Below, piece by piece: positions 35,938 to 45,230 of a stretch of DNA of 64,000 bases. Numbering within the stretch: the stretch's first letter is position 1; every line of letters begins with the position of its first letter. Source of the DNA: Candidatus Neomarinimicrobiota bacterium (GTDB lineage Bacteria > Fidelibacterota > JAANXI01); NCBI GenBank assembly GCA_021734025.1, contig JAIPJS010000001.1, positions 496,001 to 560,000 on the forward strand, in the 5' to 3' direction. The notes under the pieces were generated by a model, which worked only from the letters and a program-made list of their open reading frames with translations, was not told the origin of the DNA and did no database searches. The translations under genes and the position numbers were made by a program.

Positions 35938-37203
35938 ATGGCTCTGAACAGCATGTTACGATTTACCGGATATCACGTCATCACGATAATAATTTTTTTC
36001 GCAATGGGTACAAGTGTGTCTGCACAACTTGCACCGGACAGCGCCAAGTTCGTTGGTAATATTCTGAGCTACGATGTACCCGATAACTTTGATAATTATT
36101 GGAATCAGGTCACTCCAGAAAATGCCGGAAAATGGGGTAGTGTCGCCGGGAGTCAGGATACCAGTCAATGGAACTGGGGCAATCTGGATATGGCGTATAA
36201 TTATGCGAAAGAGAACGGGCTCCCATTTAAGAACCACGCATTAATGTGGGGGCAACAGCAACCGGAGTGGATAGACGATCTCGATTCCGCCGCGCAGGCT
36301 GAAATTGTGGAGACATGGATTCAGATGACCGCAGAACGGTATCCGGAGACGGATTTGATTGATGTGGTGAATGAACCGCTGCATGCACCACCTTCATACA
36401 AAGAGGCGATTGGCGGTGACGGGGAGACCGGCTGGGACTGGGCCATCTGGGGATTTGAAAAAGCCAGAGAATATTATCCTGACGCCAAACTTCTGATAAA
36501 CGACTACAACATTTTACGAAGCAATCAAAGTACACTGTCATATAAAAGTCTGATCAGCCTCCTCCAGGAACGGAACCTGATCGATGGGATCGGACTGCAG
36601 GCACATTTTCTCGAGGAGACCCGGGCTAGCACGATTAGCGGAAATCTCAACTCCCTGGCCAAAACAGGACTTCCGATATATATCTCAGAGTATGACGTAA
36701 ATATAGCAGATAATGACCGGCAACTTGAGAAAATGCAGGAGCAATTCCCCATTTTTTGGCAGTCCGATGCTGTCGAAGGAATCACGTTTTGGGGATATAT
36801 CGAAAGCCGCATCTGGCGTGAGGACGCATATCTAATTGACTGGAGCGGAAGATCGCGTCCGGCATTAGATTGGCTGGAGACTTACATTGATACTGCCAAG
36901 ACTAAGACATCTGTGACATCTCCAGGGCCGCCAATTTCCGAATTTCAACTGGAACAGAATTTTCCCAACCCTTTCAATCCGGAGACACAGATCAAGTTTA
37001 CTCTTTCCATTAATGAGGTTGTAACAATGGAGGTATACGACATCTCTGGCAGGAAAGTGGAGACGCTCCTTAGCGGAAGGCATATGAGCGCTGGCACTCA
37101 TACTGTTCGCTTCACCGGGGCGGAATTACCTGGTGGGATGTATTTATATAAATTGCAGACGCCTGATAATACAGAGCATAAAAAGATGGTATTGCTCAAA
37201 TAA
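35938..37203 (+). CDS. GH10 endo-beta-1,4-xylanase with T9SS sorting domain
   Basis: A 421-residue surface xylanase. The signal peptide covers about 1-29. The GH10 barrel (about 33-320) has acid/base Glu146 in DVVNEPL and nucleophile Glu251 in YISEYDV, plus NHALMWGQQQPEW and GITFWGY. The sorting domain occupies about 337-421 (FQLEQNFPNPFNP...KKMVLLK). It should make the initial cuts in xylan outside the cell. The barrel is compact and has no carbohydrate-binding module. AAAGG precedes the ATG. It is the last gene of the plus-strand locus and converges with uxuA, with only 27 bases between them. Confidence 0.95.
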   Translation: MALNSMLRFTGYHVITIIIFFAMGTSVSAQLAPDSAKFVGNILSYDVPDNFDNYWNQVTPENAGKWGSVAGSQDTSQWNWGNLDMAYNYAKENGLPFKNHALMWGQQQPEWIDDLDSAAQAEIVETWIQMTAERYPETDLIDVVNEPLHAPPSYKEAIGGDGETGWDWAIWGFEKAREYYPDAKLLINDYNILRSNQSTLSYKSLISLLQERNLIDGIGLQAHFLEETRASTISGNLNSLAKTGLPIYISEYDVNIADNDRQLEKMQEQFPIFWQSDAVEGITFWGYIESRIWREDAYLIDWSGRSRPALDWLETYIDTAKTKTSVTSPGPPISEFQLEQNFPNPFNPETQIKFTLSINEVVTMEVYDISGRKVETLLSGRHMSAGTHTVRFTGAELPGGMYLYKLQTPDNTEHKKMVLLK

Positions 37204-37230
37204 TAATTGGAAAACTATTTACGTATGGTT

Positions 37231-38442
37231 TTACATATCCATCGATCGCCTGATGCCGAGTTCCAGGCCGCGAAGCTCGGCAAGACCGCGTAACCTGCCA
37301 TACAGGGAATATCCCGGGTAAATATTCTTCTTTGGAATATCGTCTAGCATCAGTGGGCCGTGATCTGGTCGCACTGGCATCCGGATGTCTTCTCTGCCGA
37401 CCTTGAGCCGTCGATCTTGTTCCTGTATCAAAATCTTTATAATGGTGTACATATCTGCATCACCACCGATATGGCCGACTTCCGTAAAATCATCATCCGT
37501 GTCCTTTTTTACGTTCCGCAAATGAGTGAAATGCACCTTATGCGCGAATGACTTTGTGATGTCGATTATATCGTTCCTGCTTGACGATGCCAGAGATCCG
37601 ACACCAAGAGTAAGCCCATTCGACGGAGAATCAATCGCATCCAATACTCGCTGAATATCTTTTTTAGTACTGACAACCCGGGGTAGTCCGAACAGCGGAC
37701 GCGGCGGATCATCGGGATGAATTCCCATCCGTACTCCGGCTTCCTCTGCCGCAGGTATAATTTCCTGAAGAAAGGAGTATAAATTATTTCGAAACGTTTG
37801 CTCATCAATATCCCTGTATTCTTCAAGGGCATCCCTGAACTGTTTCAGTGTCAGTGATTCACCGGTTGCGGGGAAGGGCAGGAGCATGGTTTGGGTGAGC
37901 TGTTCTATCTCTCGTGCAGTGAGGTTATTATAATAATTTTCTGCGCGTTCAATTAGCTTGTTGGAGTAACTTTTTTCAGCATTTAAACGCTGGAGTATAT
38001 ACAGGTCGAATGCTGCGAAGGCAATAATCTCAAATCTGGTCGTCACGGATCCGTCCGGTAATTCGAAGTTCAAATCGGTTCGTGCCCAGTCCGAAACCGG
38101 CATGAAGTTGTAACATACCGTATCGATCCCACATTGGCCCAGATTCCGGATAGTCTGCTTGAAGTTATCAATATAATCCTGATAATCCCCAATCCGTTTT
38201 TTTATATCCTCATGTATCGGTATACTCTCCGCTACCGACCAGGAGAATCCGGCTTTCTCAACGATCTGTTTTCTCGCCATGATGGAATCAATCGGCCATA
38301 CTTCTCCCCGTGGAATGTTTCCCAAAGAAGTGACGATCCCTGTGGCTCCGGTCGGTTTAATTTGTTCTAACGTTACCGGATCGTCGGGACCGAACCATCG
38401 CCAGGTATATTCCAGGGTGTGGGAGTCGTTGTTTATTGACAC
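37231..38442 (-). CDS. uxuA: mannonate dehydratase
   Basis: A 403-residue cytosolic protein of the UxuA family, which dehydrates D-mannonate to 2-keto-3-deoxygluconate in hexuronate catabolism. Typical segments are the opening TWRWFGPDDPVTLEQIKPTGATGIVTSL, CYNFMPVSDWARTDL, GIHPDDPPRPLFGLPRVVS, the metal-binding HFTHLRNV and VRPDHGPLMLDD. It lies 39 bases downstream of the SDR gene on the same strand and ends tail-to-tail with GH10. Its presence ties the locus to glucuronic acid released by GH115. Uronate isomerase and KDG kinase/aldolase are not in this window. Confidence 0.95.
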   Translation of the reverse strand: MSINNDSHTLEYTWRWFGPDDPVTLEQIKPTGATGIVTSLGNIPRGEVWPIDSIMARKQIVEKAGFSWSVAESIPIHEDIKKRIGDYQDYIDNFKQTIRNLGQCGIDTVCYNFMPVSDWARTDLNFELPDGSVTTRFEIIAFAAFDLYILQRLNAEKSYSNKLIERAENYYNNLTAREIEQLTQTMLLPFPATGESLTLKQFRDALEEYRDIDEQTFRNNLYSFLQEIIPAAEEAGVRMGIHPDDPPRPLFGLPRVVSTKKDIQRVLDAIDSPSNGLTLGVGSLASSSRNDIIDITKSFAHKVHFTHLRNVKKDTDDDFTEVGHIGGDADMYTIIKILIQEQDRRLKVGREDIRMPVRPDHGPLMLDDIPKKNIYPGYSLYGRLRGLAELRGLELGIRRSMDM

Positions 38443-38481
38443 AAATACATTTTCCTCAAGTTATCCGAATTATCCGTATAG

Positions 38482-39306
38482 TTACACTCCGTTAAAGATA
38501 CTGAATCCGCCGTCGATGGGAATTACTGCTCCCGTAACGAAGCCGGAGGCGTCGCCTGCGAGCCACAGGATCGCGCCAATTAACTCCTCGGGATCACCGA
38601 ATCGCCCGAACGGAGTCACATCGATTATGGATTGGCCTCGCTCAGATAACGAGCCATCGGTATCGGTTAAAAGATTGCGGTTTTGCTCGGTAAGCAAAAA
38701 CCCCGGCGCAATTGCGTTTACCCTGATTCCTTCACCAAATTTTCGAGCCATTTCCACGGCCATCCAGCGGGTAAAGTTATCTACCCCGGCCTTGGCAGCC
38801 GAGTAACCAACCACCCGGGTGATTGCACGGAAGGACGCCATGGAGGATAAGTTGATAATAGATCCACTTTTTCGATCTGCCATGGATTTCCCGAAAATGA
38901 GTGTAGGAAGGACCGTCCCGTTTAAGTTTAAATCCGTAACCTCGTTAAAATCCCTGATGTCCATATCGAACACCGTATGCTCGTCATCGATAGTGGCGCC
39001 GGACATATTGCCGCCTGCCGCGTTAATAAGAATATCTATTTGTCCGAACTTATCCAGCACCTCATAATTTACCTGTCGAATCTCGTCTTTCTTCAGTACG
39101 TCACATTTCCGGCCGATAACCCGGCCACCGATTTCTGAGAGAGATACAACCTTCCTTTGCAGTTTCTCTTCGTCCCTCCCGAGAATTACGACACGCGCAC
39201 CTGCATTCAGGAGTCCCCCGGCCATTGCCGTGCCTAACACTCCGCTGCCGCCGGTAATGATTGCGACTTTTTTGTCCAGGTTGAATTTATCTGCTATATA
39301 ATTCAT
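38482..39306 (-). CDS. SDR-family oxidoreductase, probable D-mannonate (fructuronate) reductase
   Basis: A 274-residue short-chain dehydrogenase. It has a nucleotide-binding GGSGVLGTAMAGG near residue 19, NAAGG, the catalytic Ser and Tyr-x-x-x-Lys (SSMASF, YSAAK), and the C-terminal VTGAVIPIDGGFSIF. SDR proteins next to uxuA reduce fructuronate to mannonate, replacing the long-chain UxuB of enterobacteria (established for several Bacteroidota and Firmicutes loci, inferred here from adjacency). AAAGG lies 6 bases before the ATG. Transcribed together with uxuA from a candidate promoter at 39361-39388. Confidence 0.85.
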   Translation of the reverse strand: MNYIADKFNLDKKVAIITGGSGVLGTAMAGGLLNAGARVVILGRDEEKLQRKVVSLSEIGGRVIGRKCDVLKKDEIRQVNYEVLDKFGQIDILINAAGGNMSGATIDDEHTVFDMDIRDFNEVTDLNLNGTVLPTLIFGKSMADRKSGSIINLSSMASFRAITRVVGYSAAKAGVDNFTRWMAVEMARKFGEGIRVNAIAPGFLLTEQNRNLLTDTDGSLSERGQSIIDVTPFGRFGDPEELIGAILWLAGDASGFVTGAVIPIDGGFSIFNGV

Positions 39307-39730
39307 CGATTGCCTTTAAATCTTGCCATTTTCATCAGTTTACACTGGGCATCAAATGTTAGTATATTCATTATAAATATGAAGACAAAAATTTAAGAAT
39401 AATTCCTGCTATATCATACTTTTCATCCAGGGCTTCCGTAACGAGATGGCGCGGAATTTCATTGAATTCACCGAAGCGGGGTTCAGGGAAAACCATAAAG
39501 TATCCACATAAGAAATACTGCTTGTAATAATGGGGCTGAATGAGGGAATTAATTCATCACAATCTGATGCGTATTTCAATTATAAACGATTATCCAGCGG
39601 AAATATCTTTAAAATGGTAAATGACGTGTAGTGATGGGTGATTATATATTGCAATCATACCTCGCTCCAATTAACTTTTCAGGATTTTGGAAATGATTTT
39701 GTTGATTGACCAAGGAAACGGATACGAATT
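39307..39730 (+). other. 424-bp divergent intergenic region
   Basis: It separates the minus-strand uronate operon from the plus-strand TPR gene and the housekeeping block. Only the minus-strand promoter candidate at 39361-39388 stands out. No operator like those at 2790 and 25521, no gene and no repeat is visible. Confidence 0.5.
39361..39388 (-). promoter_or_regulatory. candidate promoter of the SDR-uxuA operon
   Basis: On the minus strand TTGTCT (39388-39383), 16 bases and TATACT (39366-39361) would start transcription at about 39354, some 48 bases before the SDR start codon. Assigned by eye. Confidence 0.4.
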
Positions 39731-40423
39731 ATGCTAAAACCAAAGCGTCGCATTACCAAAAAGGAACTAAAACAGGACGAATTCCTGGAGTTCCTGTATA
39801 AGGCCGAGCAATTCGTCCGGAAACATGCAAGAGTTCTGTCTTATATTGGTGCGGGCATCGCCGTAGTTGTACTTGTTGGCATTTTGATGTATAACAGCCG
39901 CCAACAAGCAGAACAGGAGGCCGCCGGGGTACTCGGGGCAGCGCAGGCGTCATTTGACCAGGGAAATTACGAGGAAGTAATAGATCAATTGACGCCAATG
40001 GTTGAGACTTATAGCGGTACGAACAGCGCAGGCGTCGCCACGTTTTATATCGGAAGTTCGTATTACCGGATGGGTGAGTATGAACAGGCGGAAGAATATT
40101 TTAGCCGCTATTTGAATGAATATGATGCCGATCCGACTTTGAGCGCATCTGCGCATGCCAGTTTGGGGTCGATTGCCGCAGAAAACGGCGACATGGAAGA
40201 AGCGGCAGAGGAGTTCCGGGAAGCGATGCGCCGGGCGCCTTATAAATTCTTGATACACCGTTATAGCCTGGAAGCAGCCCACTATACCTTTGAAGCCGGG
40301 AACACTGAGACCGCGAAAACATTAATTACCAATTTGTTAACGACAGATGACCTGAATAGCGGGGTGCAGTCGGAAGCCGAAGCACTGCTGGAAACAATTG
40401 AAGTAACGCAGAAGACTAACTAA
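39731..40423 (+). CDS. membrane-anchored tetratricopeptide-repeat protein
   Basis: A 230-residue protein with a short basic N-terminus (KPKRRITKKELKQDEF), one membrane helix (about 36-57, YIGAGIAVVVLVGILMY) and then TPR-type helices to the end (YEEVIDQLTPMVETYSGTNSAGVATFYIGSSYYRMGEYEQAEEYF and following, positions about 75-215). The topology, cytosolic N-terminus and external TPR domain, is like YfgM/Tol-Pal-associated TPR proteins. Partners unknown. A strong terminator follows, so it is not part of the rimP operon. Confidence 0.8.
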   Translation: MLKPKRRITKKELKQDEFLEFLYKAEQFVRKHARVLSYIGAGIAVVVLVGILMYNSRQQAEQEAAGVLGAAQASFDQGNYEEVIDQLTPMVETYSGTNSAGVATFYIGSSYYRMGEYEQAEEYFSRYLNEYDADPTLSASAHASLGSIAAENGDMEEAAEEFREAMRRAPYKFLIHRYSLEAAHYTFEAGNTETAKTLITNLLTTDDLNSGVQSEAEALLETIEVTQKTN

Positions 40424-40482
40424 TTACCGGGGCTCTATTTCTGCTTGCAATAGCAGGGTAGGGCCTGTATCTTCTGGGACGA

Positions 40483-40509
40483 AAGTGGGTTGACAAACCC
40501 ACTTTTTTT
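40483..40509 (+). terminator. rho-independent terminator
   Basis: A perfect 9-bp stem AAGTGGGTT/AACCCACTT closes a GACA tetraloop and runs into a T-tract. It lies between the TPR gene and rimP and ends about 20 bases before the rimP start codon. Confidence 0.88.
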
Positions 40510-40528
40510 GCATTATAGAGGAGCAGAA

Positions 40529-40999
40529 ATGATGTTTCAGACTGCGGAACAGATAGAAGATACGGTTTTTGAAATTAGTGAAAAATACCTGAGTGAAATC
40601 GGCGGGTACGTGCTCGACGTCCAATTGAAGGGGGCGCGGGGGACACGGAAAATCGAAATTATCGCGGATACTGAGAAAGGTATTACGCTGGATGAACTGA
40701 CCGAGATTAGCAAACAGGTAGAAGAAGAGTTGGACAATACGGATTTGCTGGAAGAAAAATACACGCTGGAACTGACCTCCCCGGGCCTGGACAGACCCTT
40801 AAAAACTGAACGGGATTTCCGGCGCAGGCTGGATCACAACGTACGCATTGATCATACGATGCTGGAGCCAGCGAGTCCGGTCGAAGGGATAATTTCAGAT
40901 GTGGATGAAAAATCAGTAACAATACAACACGAAGATTTGGGACAACTGGCAATACCGTTTGACCAGATGACCAATGCAAAACTGGTATTAAAATGGTAA
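40529..40999 (+). CDS. rimP: ribosome maturation factor RimP
   Basis: A 156-residue cytosolic protein needed for late 30S subunit assembly. Two RimP domains are visible: the N-terminal alpha/beta domain (about 5-80, with GYVLDVQLKGARGTRKIEIIAD and LEEKYTLELTSPGLDRPL) and the C-terminal SH3-like barrel (about 85-156, VEGIISDVDEKSVTIQHEDLGQLAIPF). The SPGLDRPL block is diagnostic. I chose ATG 40529 behind AGAGGAG; an upstream in-frame TTG at 40490 lies inside the terminator stem. First gene of the rimP-nusA-infB operon, the order seen in most bacteria. Confidence 0.93.
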   Translation: MMFQTAEQIEDTVFEISEKYLSEIGGYVLDVQLKGARGTRKIEIIADTEKGITLDELTEISKQVEEELDNTDLLEEKYTLELTSPGLDRPLKTERDFRRRLDHNVRIDHTMLEPASPVEGIISDVDEKSVTIQHEDLGQLAIPFDQMTNAKLVLKW

Positions 41000-41023
41000 A
41001 CAAGCCAGGAAGGAGAGGCATCC

Positions 41024-42391
41024 TTGATTAATAAGGACATTATTGACGCTTTTACTCAGATTGCCAAAGAGAAAAACGTCGATAGGAATCAGCTGGGTGA
41101 CATTATCCAGGATATTTTCAAGAATTTGATGATTAAGAAATATGGCGAAGACGCAGAATTTGATGTGATCGTCAATATGGATAAGGGAGAACTGGAAATC
41201 TACCACGAGAAAACCGTGGTTGACGAAGTTGAAGATCCCGGAAAAGAGATTTCTCTGGAAGAGGCGCAAAAGGTGGAGCCGGATCTGGAAGTCGGGGAGC
41301 TCTTTGTTGATATTCTCGATCCTTCCTCCTTTGGACGGCGGTTGATTGCCAACGCCAAGCAGAATTTATTCCAGCAGATCCGCGATATTGAAAAGATGCA
41401 CGTCTACAACGATTACAAGGATCGTATTGGTGAAATTATCATGGGGGATATTCACCAGGTACGCCGGGATGCGGTATTTGTGAACATCGAAAAAACTGAA
41501 CTCAAGATGCCGCGCTCAGAACAGATCCGTTCGGAAAACTATCGCCGTGGGATGACCGTAAAGGCTATTATTAAGGATGTGGTTATCACACCAAAAGGGC
41601 CGGATATTATTATCTCCAGGGCTGATTCGTCATTCCTGAGACGGCTGTTCGAACTTGAAGTCCCCGAGATTTATGACGATATCGTCGAAATTAATAAAAT
41701 TGCCCGGGAACCCGGCGACCGCGCCAAGGTGATCGTTGAATCGCACGACAGACGTGTGGATGCTGTTGGTGCATGTGTTGGTATGAACGGTAGCCGGATT
41801 CAGGCGATTGTCCGGGAACTGAACAACGAAAAGATCGACGTGATAGATGATAGCTCCGAGATCGAGATTCTCCTGACCCGAGCGTTGTCTCCGGCGAAGC
41901 CGCTCTTACTCGAAATCGATGAGGAGAACCGGCACGTCCAGGCAATTTTTGACGATGATGAGATTGCCATCGCGATTGGTCGGAACGGACAGAACATCCG
42001 GCTGGCTTCACAGGTGACGGGGTATGAAATTGATGCGGTGAAGTACAGCGAATACGAATCGCTGGGCGAACAGGTGCTGTATCTGGATGAGATTGACGGT
42101 CTGCATCAGGGACGCGTCAAATCACTGATGGAGGCAGGCATCGAAACTGTATCGGAGTTTATCAATACCGATGACGAAGAACTACTTGAGGTGAAGGGAT
42201 TGGGCAAGAAGAGCCTGGAAAGCTTCGCCGAAGAACTGAGCCAGAAAGTTGATCTGGAGACTGGTGAATTACTCGAAGCAGAAGAAGACGAAGCAGACGA
42301 AGCGGCGACGGACGAATCAGAATCAGTAGAAACAGAAGAGCCCGAGACGGTCGAAGAAGAGACTGCTAAACTCGAAGCTCAAGAGGAATAA
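41024..42391 (+). CDS. nusA: transcription termination/antitermination factor NusA
   Basis: A 455-residue RNA polymerase-binding elongation factor. N-terminal domain (1-135), S1 domain (about 137-200), KH1/KH2 (about 205-345, with the IGRNGQNIRLASQVTGY motif) and a helix-hairpin-helix tail (DEEELLEVKGLGKKS, about 380-405). The last 45 residues are a strongly acidic Glu/Ala tail (EAEEDEADEAATDESESVE). The start is TTG at 41024 behind the very strong GGAAGGAGAGG; no in-frame ATG fits the conserved N-terminus. Only 24 bases separate it from rimP. Confidence 0.97.
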   Translation: MINKDIIDAFTQIAKEKNVDRNQLGDIIQDIFKNLMIKKYGEDAEFDVIVNMDKGELEIYHEKTVVDEVEDPGKEISLEEAQKVEPDLEVGELFVDILDPSSFGRRLIANAKQNLFQQIRDIEKMHVYNDYKDRIGEIIMGDIHQVRRDAVFVNIEKTELKMPRSEQIRSENYRRGMTVKAIIKDVVITPKGPDIIISRADSSFLRRLFELEVPEIYDDIVEINKIAREPGDRAKVIVESHDRRVDAVGACVGMNGSRIQAIVRELNNEKIDVIDDSSEIEILLTRALSPAKPLLLEIDEENRHVQAIFDDDEIAIAIGRNGQNIRLASQVTGYEIDAVKYSEYESLGEQVLYLDEIDGLHQGRVKSLMEAGIETVSEFINTDDEELLEVKGLGKKSLESFAEELSQKVDLETGELLEAEEDEADEAATDESESVETEEPETVEEETAKLEAQEE

Positions 42392-42398
42392 ATACTAA

Positions 42399-44939
42399 AT
42401 GGCGAAAAAACGACGCATTTACCAAATTGCCAAAGAACTGAACATCTCGCACGAGGAAATCCTGCAGTTCCTTGAGACGCAGGACGTGAACGTTAACAGC
42501 CATATGAGTCGTGTTGACGAGGGCGTCTATGAAAAGATCCTCAATGAGTTTGCAAAAGAGAAGGTTATTGTCGACCGGTATCGGAAGGAAAAAGAACGGC
42601 AACAAATTGAGGAAGAGCGGCGACAACAGGAAAAGGAAGAAGCGGAGCAGAAGAAGCAGGAAGAGGAAGAGCGTCGCCTGGAAGAAGCTCGCCAAAAAAT
42701 TGAGGAAGAAGAGCGGAAGCGAAAAGAGATTGAGGAGGAAAACCGCCGTCGTATCAAAAAGTCCCGGAAAAAGGATGAAGAGGCGGAGCGCAAGCGCCGG
42801 ATAGAGGAAGAAGCTCGTCAGCAATTGGAAAAAGAAGAGGAAGAGCGCCGGAAAAAGAAAGAGGCAGAAGAGAAGAAAAAGCGGGAAAAGGAAAAGGCAA
42901 AGGACGGAGAGGACGAGGAACAAAAGGACGAAGAGAAGAAAAAGAAGACCCGCACTGTCGAAATAGCCGATCTGGAAGGACGGATTTCCGGACGGAAAAA
43001 GAAGAAAAAGAAAAAAGAAGAGAAAAAATCCAAGAAGAAATCCAAGAAAGAACAGCAGGTTGAAGAAAAAGTTAAAAAGACTCTCGCTTCTCTGGATGAA
43101 AAATCAGGTGGCAAGAAACACCGGAAGAAAAAGGACGAAGAAGAGACGGAGGTCGAAGACGAAAATGTCATCAAGGTTGCTGAATATGTTTCCGTTGATG
43201 ACCTCGCCAGTCAGATGGATGTGGATCCATCTGATGTAGTAGCCAAATGCATGGAACTCGGCATGATGGTAACCATTAATCAGCGGCTTGACATGGATAC
43301 AATTATCATGGTCGCTGACGAATTCGGATTCGATGTTGAGCAGGAGAAAGAATACGGCGAAGAACTTTTGCTCGAGGATGAGACGGAAGAAGATCTCGAA
43401 CACGCCGAGCCGCGTCCGCCGGTCATTACCATAATGGGCCACGTTGATCACGGGAAAACGACATTACTGGATTATATCCGCTCCGCAAACGTAGTCGCCG
43501 GTGAATCTGGTGGTATTACCCAGCATATCGGTGCCTATAATGTGGAACTCGATTCCGGTAAGCAGATTACCTTTCTGGATACACCTGGTCACGAGGCGTT
43601 TACCGCCATGCGTGCCCGTGGCGCCCAAATTACGGATATTGTAATATTAATTGTGGCAGCCGATGATGCCGTAATGCCGCAGACAGTGGAGGCGATTAAC
43701 CATTCCAAGGCTGCAGGCGTGCCCATTGTCGTCGCTATAAACAAGATTGACCGCCCGGAAGCCGACGTGGATCGTGTAAAACGTGAGTTGTCCGAACAAG
43801 GAATTCTTGTTGAGGACTGGGGCGGTAAATACCAGGCTGTTGAGTTATCGGCTAAGACTGGTGAGGGTGTTGATGAACTGCTCGAGTCATTGGTGCTGGA
43901 GTCCGACTTGCTGGAACTGAAAGCTAATCCGGATAGGCACGCCAGAGGCGTGGTCGTTGAATCGAACCTTGATAAAGGCCTCGGCGCTGTCGCAACGGTA
44001 CTCGTAGATAAAGGGACTTTGAAAGTCGGTGATAATTTTGTGTGTGGTGTTCATGCCGGGCGCGTCCGGGCCATGCATGATGAACGTGGCAACGAAGTAG
44101 AGGAGGCGGGACCGTCTCAGCCGGTACGGGTACTCGGATTTGACGACGTACCCCAGGCGGGCGATACCTTTGTAGTTCTTGAAGAGGAGCGTGAAGCCAA
44201 GAAAATCAGCGCCGAACGGCAGAAACAGCGCCGTGAACAGGAGCTGCGTCTCAATAAGCTGACGACGCTGGATGAAATTTCACAACAGATTAAAGAAGGA
44301 AAAGTCAAAGAACTCTCCGTGGTGATCAAGGGGGACGCTGACGGCTCAATTGAGGCGATCAGCGATTCGCTGCAAAATCTTGGAACCGGTGAAGTTGCGG
44401 TGAATGTGGTGCACAGAGGCGTTGGTATGATCAGTGAATCCGATGTGCTTCTGGCCGTGGCTTCCGACGCCGTGATTATCGGTTTCCATGTGAGTACGGC
44501 GCCGCAGGCAGTCTCACTGGCCAAAGAGGAGAACATCGAAATCCGGAATTACAAGGTCATTTATGACGCGGTCAACGATATCCGGCTGGCGTTGGAAGGC
44601 ATGCTGGAACCGGAAGAGCGAGAAAAGACCATTGGCCGGCTGGAAGTCCGCGACCTGTTCAAGGTACCGCGCGCCGGAATGGTTGCCGGGTGTTACGTGA
44701 GCGAAGGCAAGATTACCAGAGATGCCAGGGCGCGTGTCCACAGAAATAATGAAGTGATCTTCGACGGGGAAGTCGCGACTCTCAAGCGATTTAAGGACGA
44801 CGTAAAGGAAGTTGCCGAAGGGTACGAATGTGGTGTGTCACTTGAAGGGTACGACGATGTGGAAATCGATGACGAAATTGAAGCCTACGAAATTGTGACG
44901 GTGAAACGTACTCTTGAACAGTCCGCGGAGGCGTCCTGA
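42399..44939 (+). CDS. infB: translation initiation factor IF-2
   Basis: An 846-residue GTPase that places initiator tRNA on the 30S subunit. It opens with an IF2-N helix module (RIYQIAKELNISHEEILQF), continues with a long lysine/glutamate-rich coiled stretch (about 55-240), a second IF2-N domain (about 248-300, VASLASQ-like VDDLASQMDV), then the G domain with P-loop GHVDHGKTT (about 346-354), DTPGHEAF and NKID, and domains II-IV to the end. It begins 7 bases after nusA. The charged linker is long but normal in kind for FCB IF-2. Confidence 0.97.
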   Translation: MAKKRRIYQIAKELNISHEEILQFLETQDVNVNSHMSRVDEGVYEKILNEFAKEKVIVDRYRKEKERQQIEEERRQQEKEEAEQKKQEEEERRLEEARQKIEEEERKRKEIEEENRRRIKKSRKKDEEAERKRRIEEEARQQLEKEEEERRKKKEAEEKKKREKEKAKDGEDEEQKDEEKKKKTRTVEIADLEGRISGRKKKKKKKEEKKSKKKSKKEQQVEEKVKKTLASLDEKSGGKKHRKKKDEEETEVEDENVIKVAEYVSVDDLASQMDVDPSDVVAKCMELGMMVTINQRLDMDTIIMVADEFGFDVEQEKEYGEELLLEDETEEDLEHAEPRPPVITIMGHVDHGKTTLLDYIRSANVVAGESGGITQHIGAYNVELDSGKQITFLDTPGHEAFTAMRARGAQITDIVILIVAADDAVMPQTVEAINHSKAAGVPIVVAINKIDRPEADVDRVKRELSEQGILVEDWGGKYQAVELSAKTGEGVDELLESLVLESDLLELKANPDRHARGVVVESNLDKGLGAVATVLVDKGTLKVGDNFVCGVHAGRVRAMHDERGNEVEEAGPSQPVRVLGFDDVPQAGDTFVVLEEEREAKKISAERQKQRREQELRLNKLTTLDEISQQIKEGKVKELSVVIKGDADGSIEAISDSLQNLGTGEVAVNVVHRGVGMISESDVLLAVASDAVIIGFHVSTAPQAVSLAKEENIEIRNYKVIYDAVNDIRLALEGMLEPEEREKTIGRLEVRDLFKVPRAGMVAGCYVSEGKITRDARARVHRNNEVIFDGEVATLKRFKDDVKEVAEGYECGVSLEGYDDVEIDDEIEAYEIVTVKRTLEQSAEAS

Positions 44940-44948
44940 TAGTGTATT

Positions 44949-45230
44949 ATGGTTATCGGATTATTGCAGGTCGAACTGTATCTCAACGATACCAACAGTC
45001 TCAAGCAGAAGCGTTCCGTCATTTCCCATCTGCGTACTCAGGTGCAAAAGAAGTTCAATGTCTCCTTTTCCGAAGTCGGATTGCAGGACGTCTGGGGACG
45101 TGCTGATATCGCAATAACTACGGCAAGCGCAGAAACCCAAATGATTCATAAGCTATTCAGCGCACTGGAAAAGCAGATCGAAACCTTTCCGGCAGTGCGC
45201 ATCATTCGACGACATACGGAGATACTATGA
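44949..45230 (+). CDS. DUF503 (YlxP-like) family protein
   Basis: A 93-residue protein whose opening MVIGLLQVELYLNDTNSLKQKRSVISHL is the conserved start of DUF503, found between infB and rbfA in many bacteria. It resembles the YlxP protein of Firmicutes, which has been linked to ribosome assembly or translation; its exact role is unsettled. Ends with a 4-base overlap (ATGA) with rbfA, so the two are translationally coupled. Confidence 0.85.
   Translation: MVIGLLQVELYLNDTNSLKQKRSVISHLRTQVQKKFNVSFSEVGLQDVWGRADIAITTASAETQMIHKLFSALEKQIETFPAVRIIRRHTEIL

Noticed and set aside
1085-39306. tRNA-Arg as the attachment site of an integrated island carrying the xylan locus
   Set aside because: I found no repeat of the tRNA 3' end near the right border (39.3-39.7 kb) and no integrase or other mobility gene in the block.
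40424-40528. Riboswitch before rimP
   Set aside because: The only strong fold is the hairpin with a T-tract, best explained as a simple terminator of the preceding TPR gene.
42366-43174. Minus-strand frames rich in Phe, Leu and Ser opposite infB
   Set aside because: They are the complement of the Lys/Glu-rich linker of IF-2 (GAR/AAR codons), not membrane protein genes.
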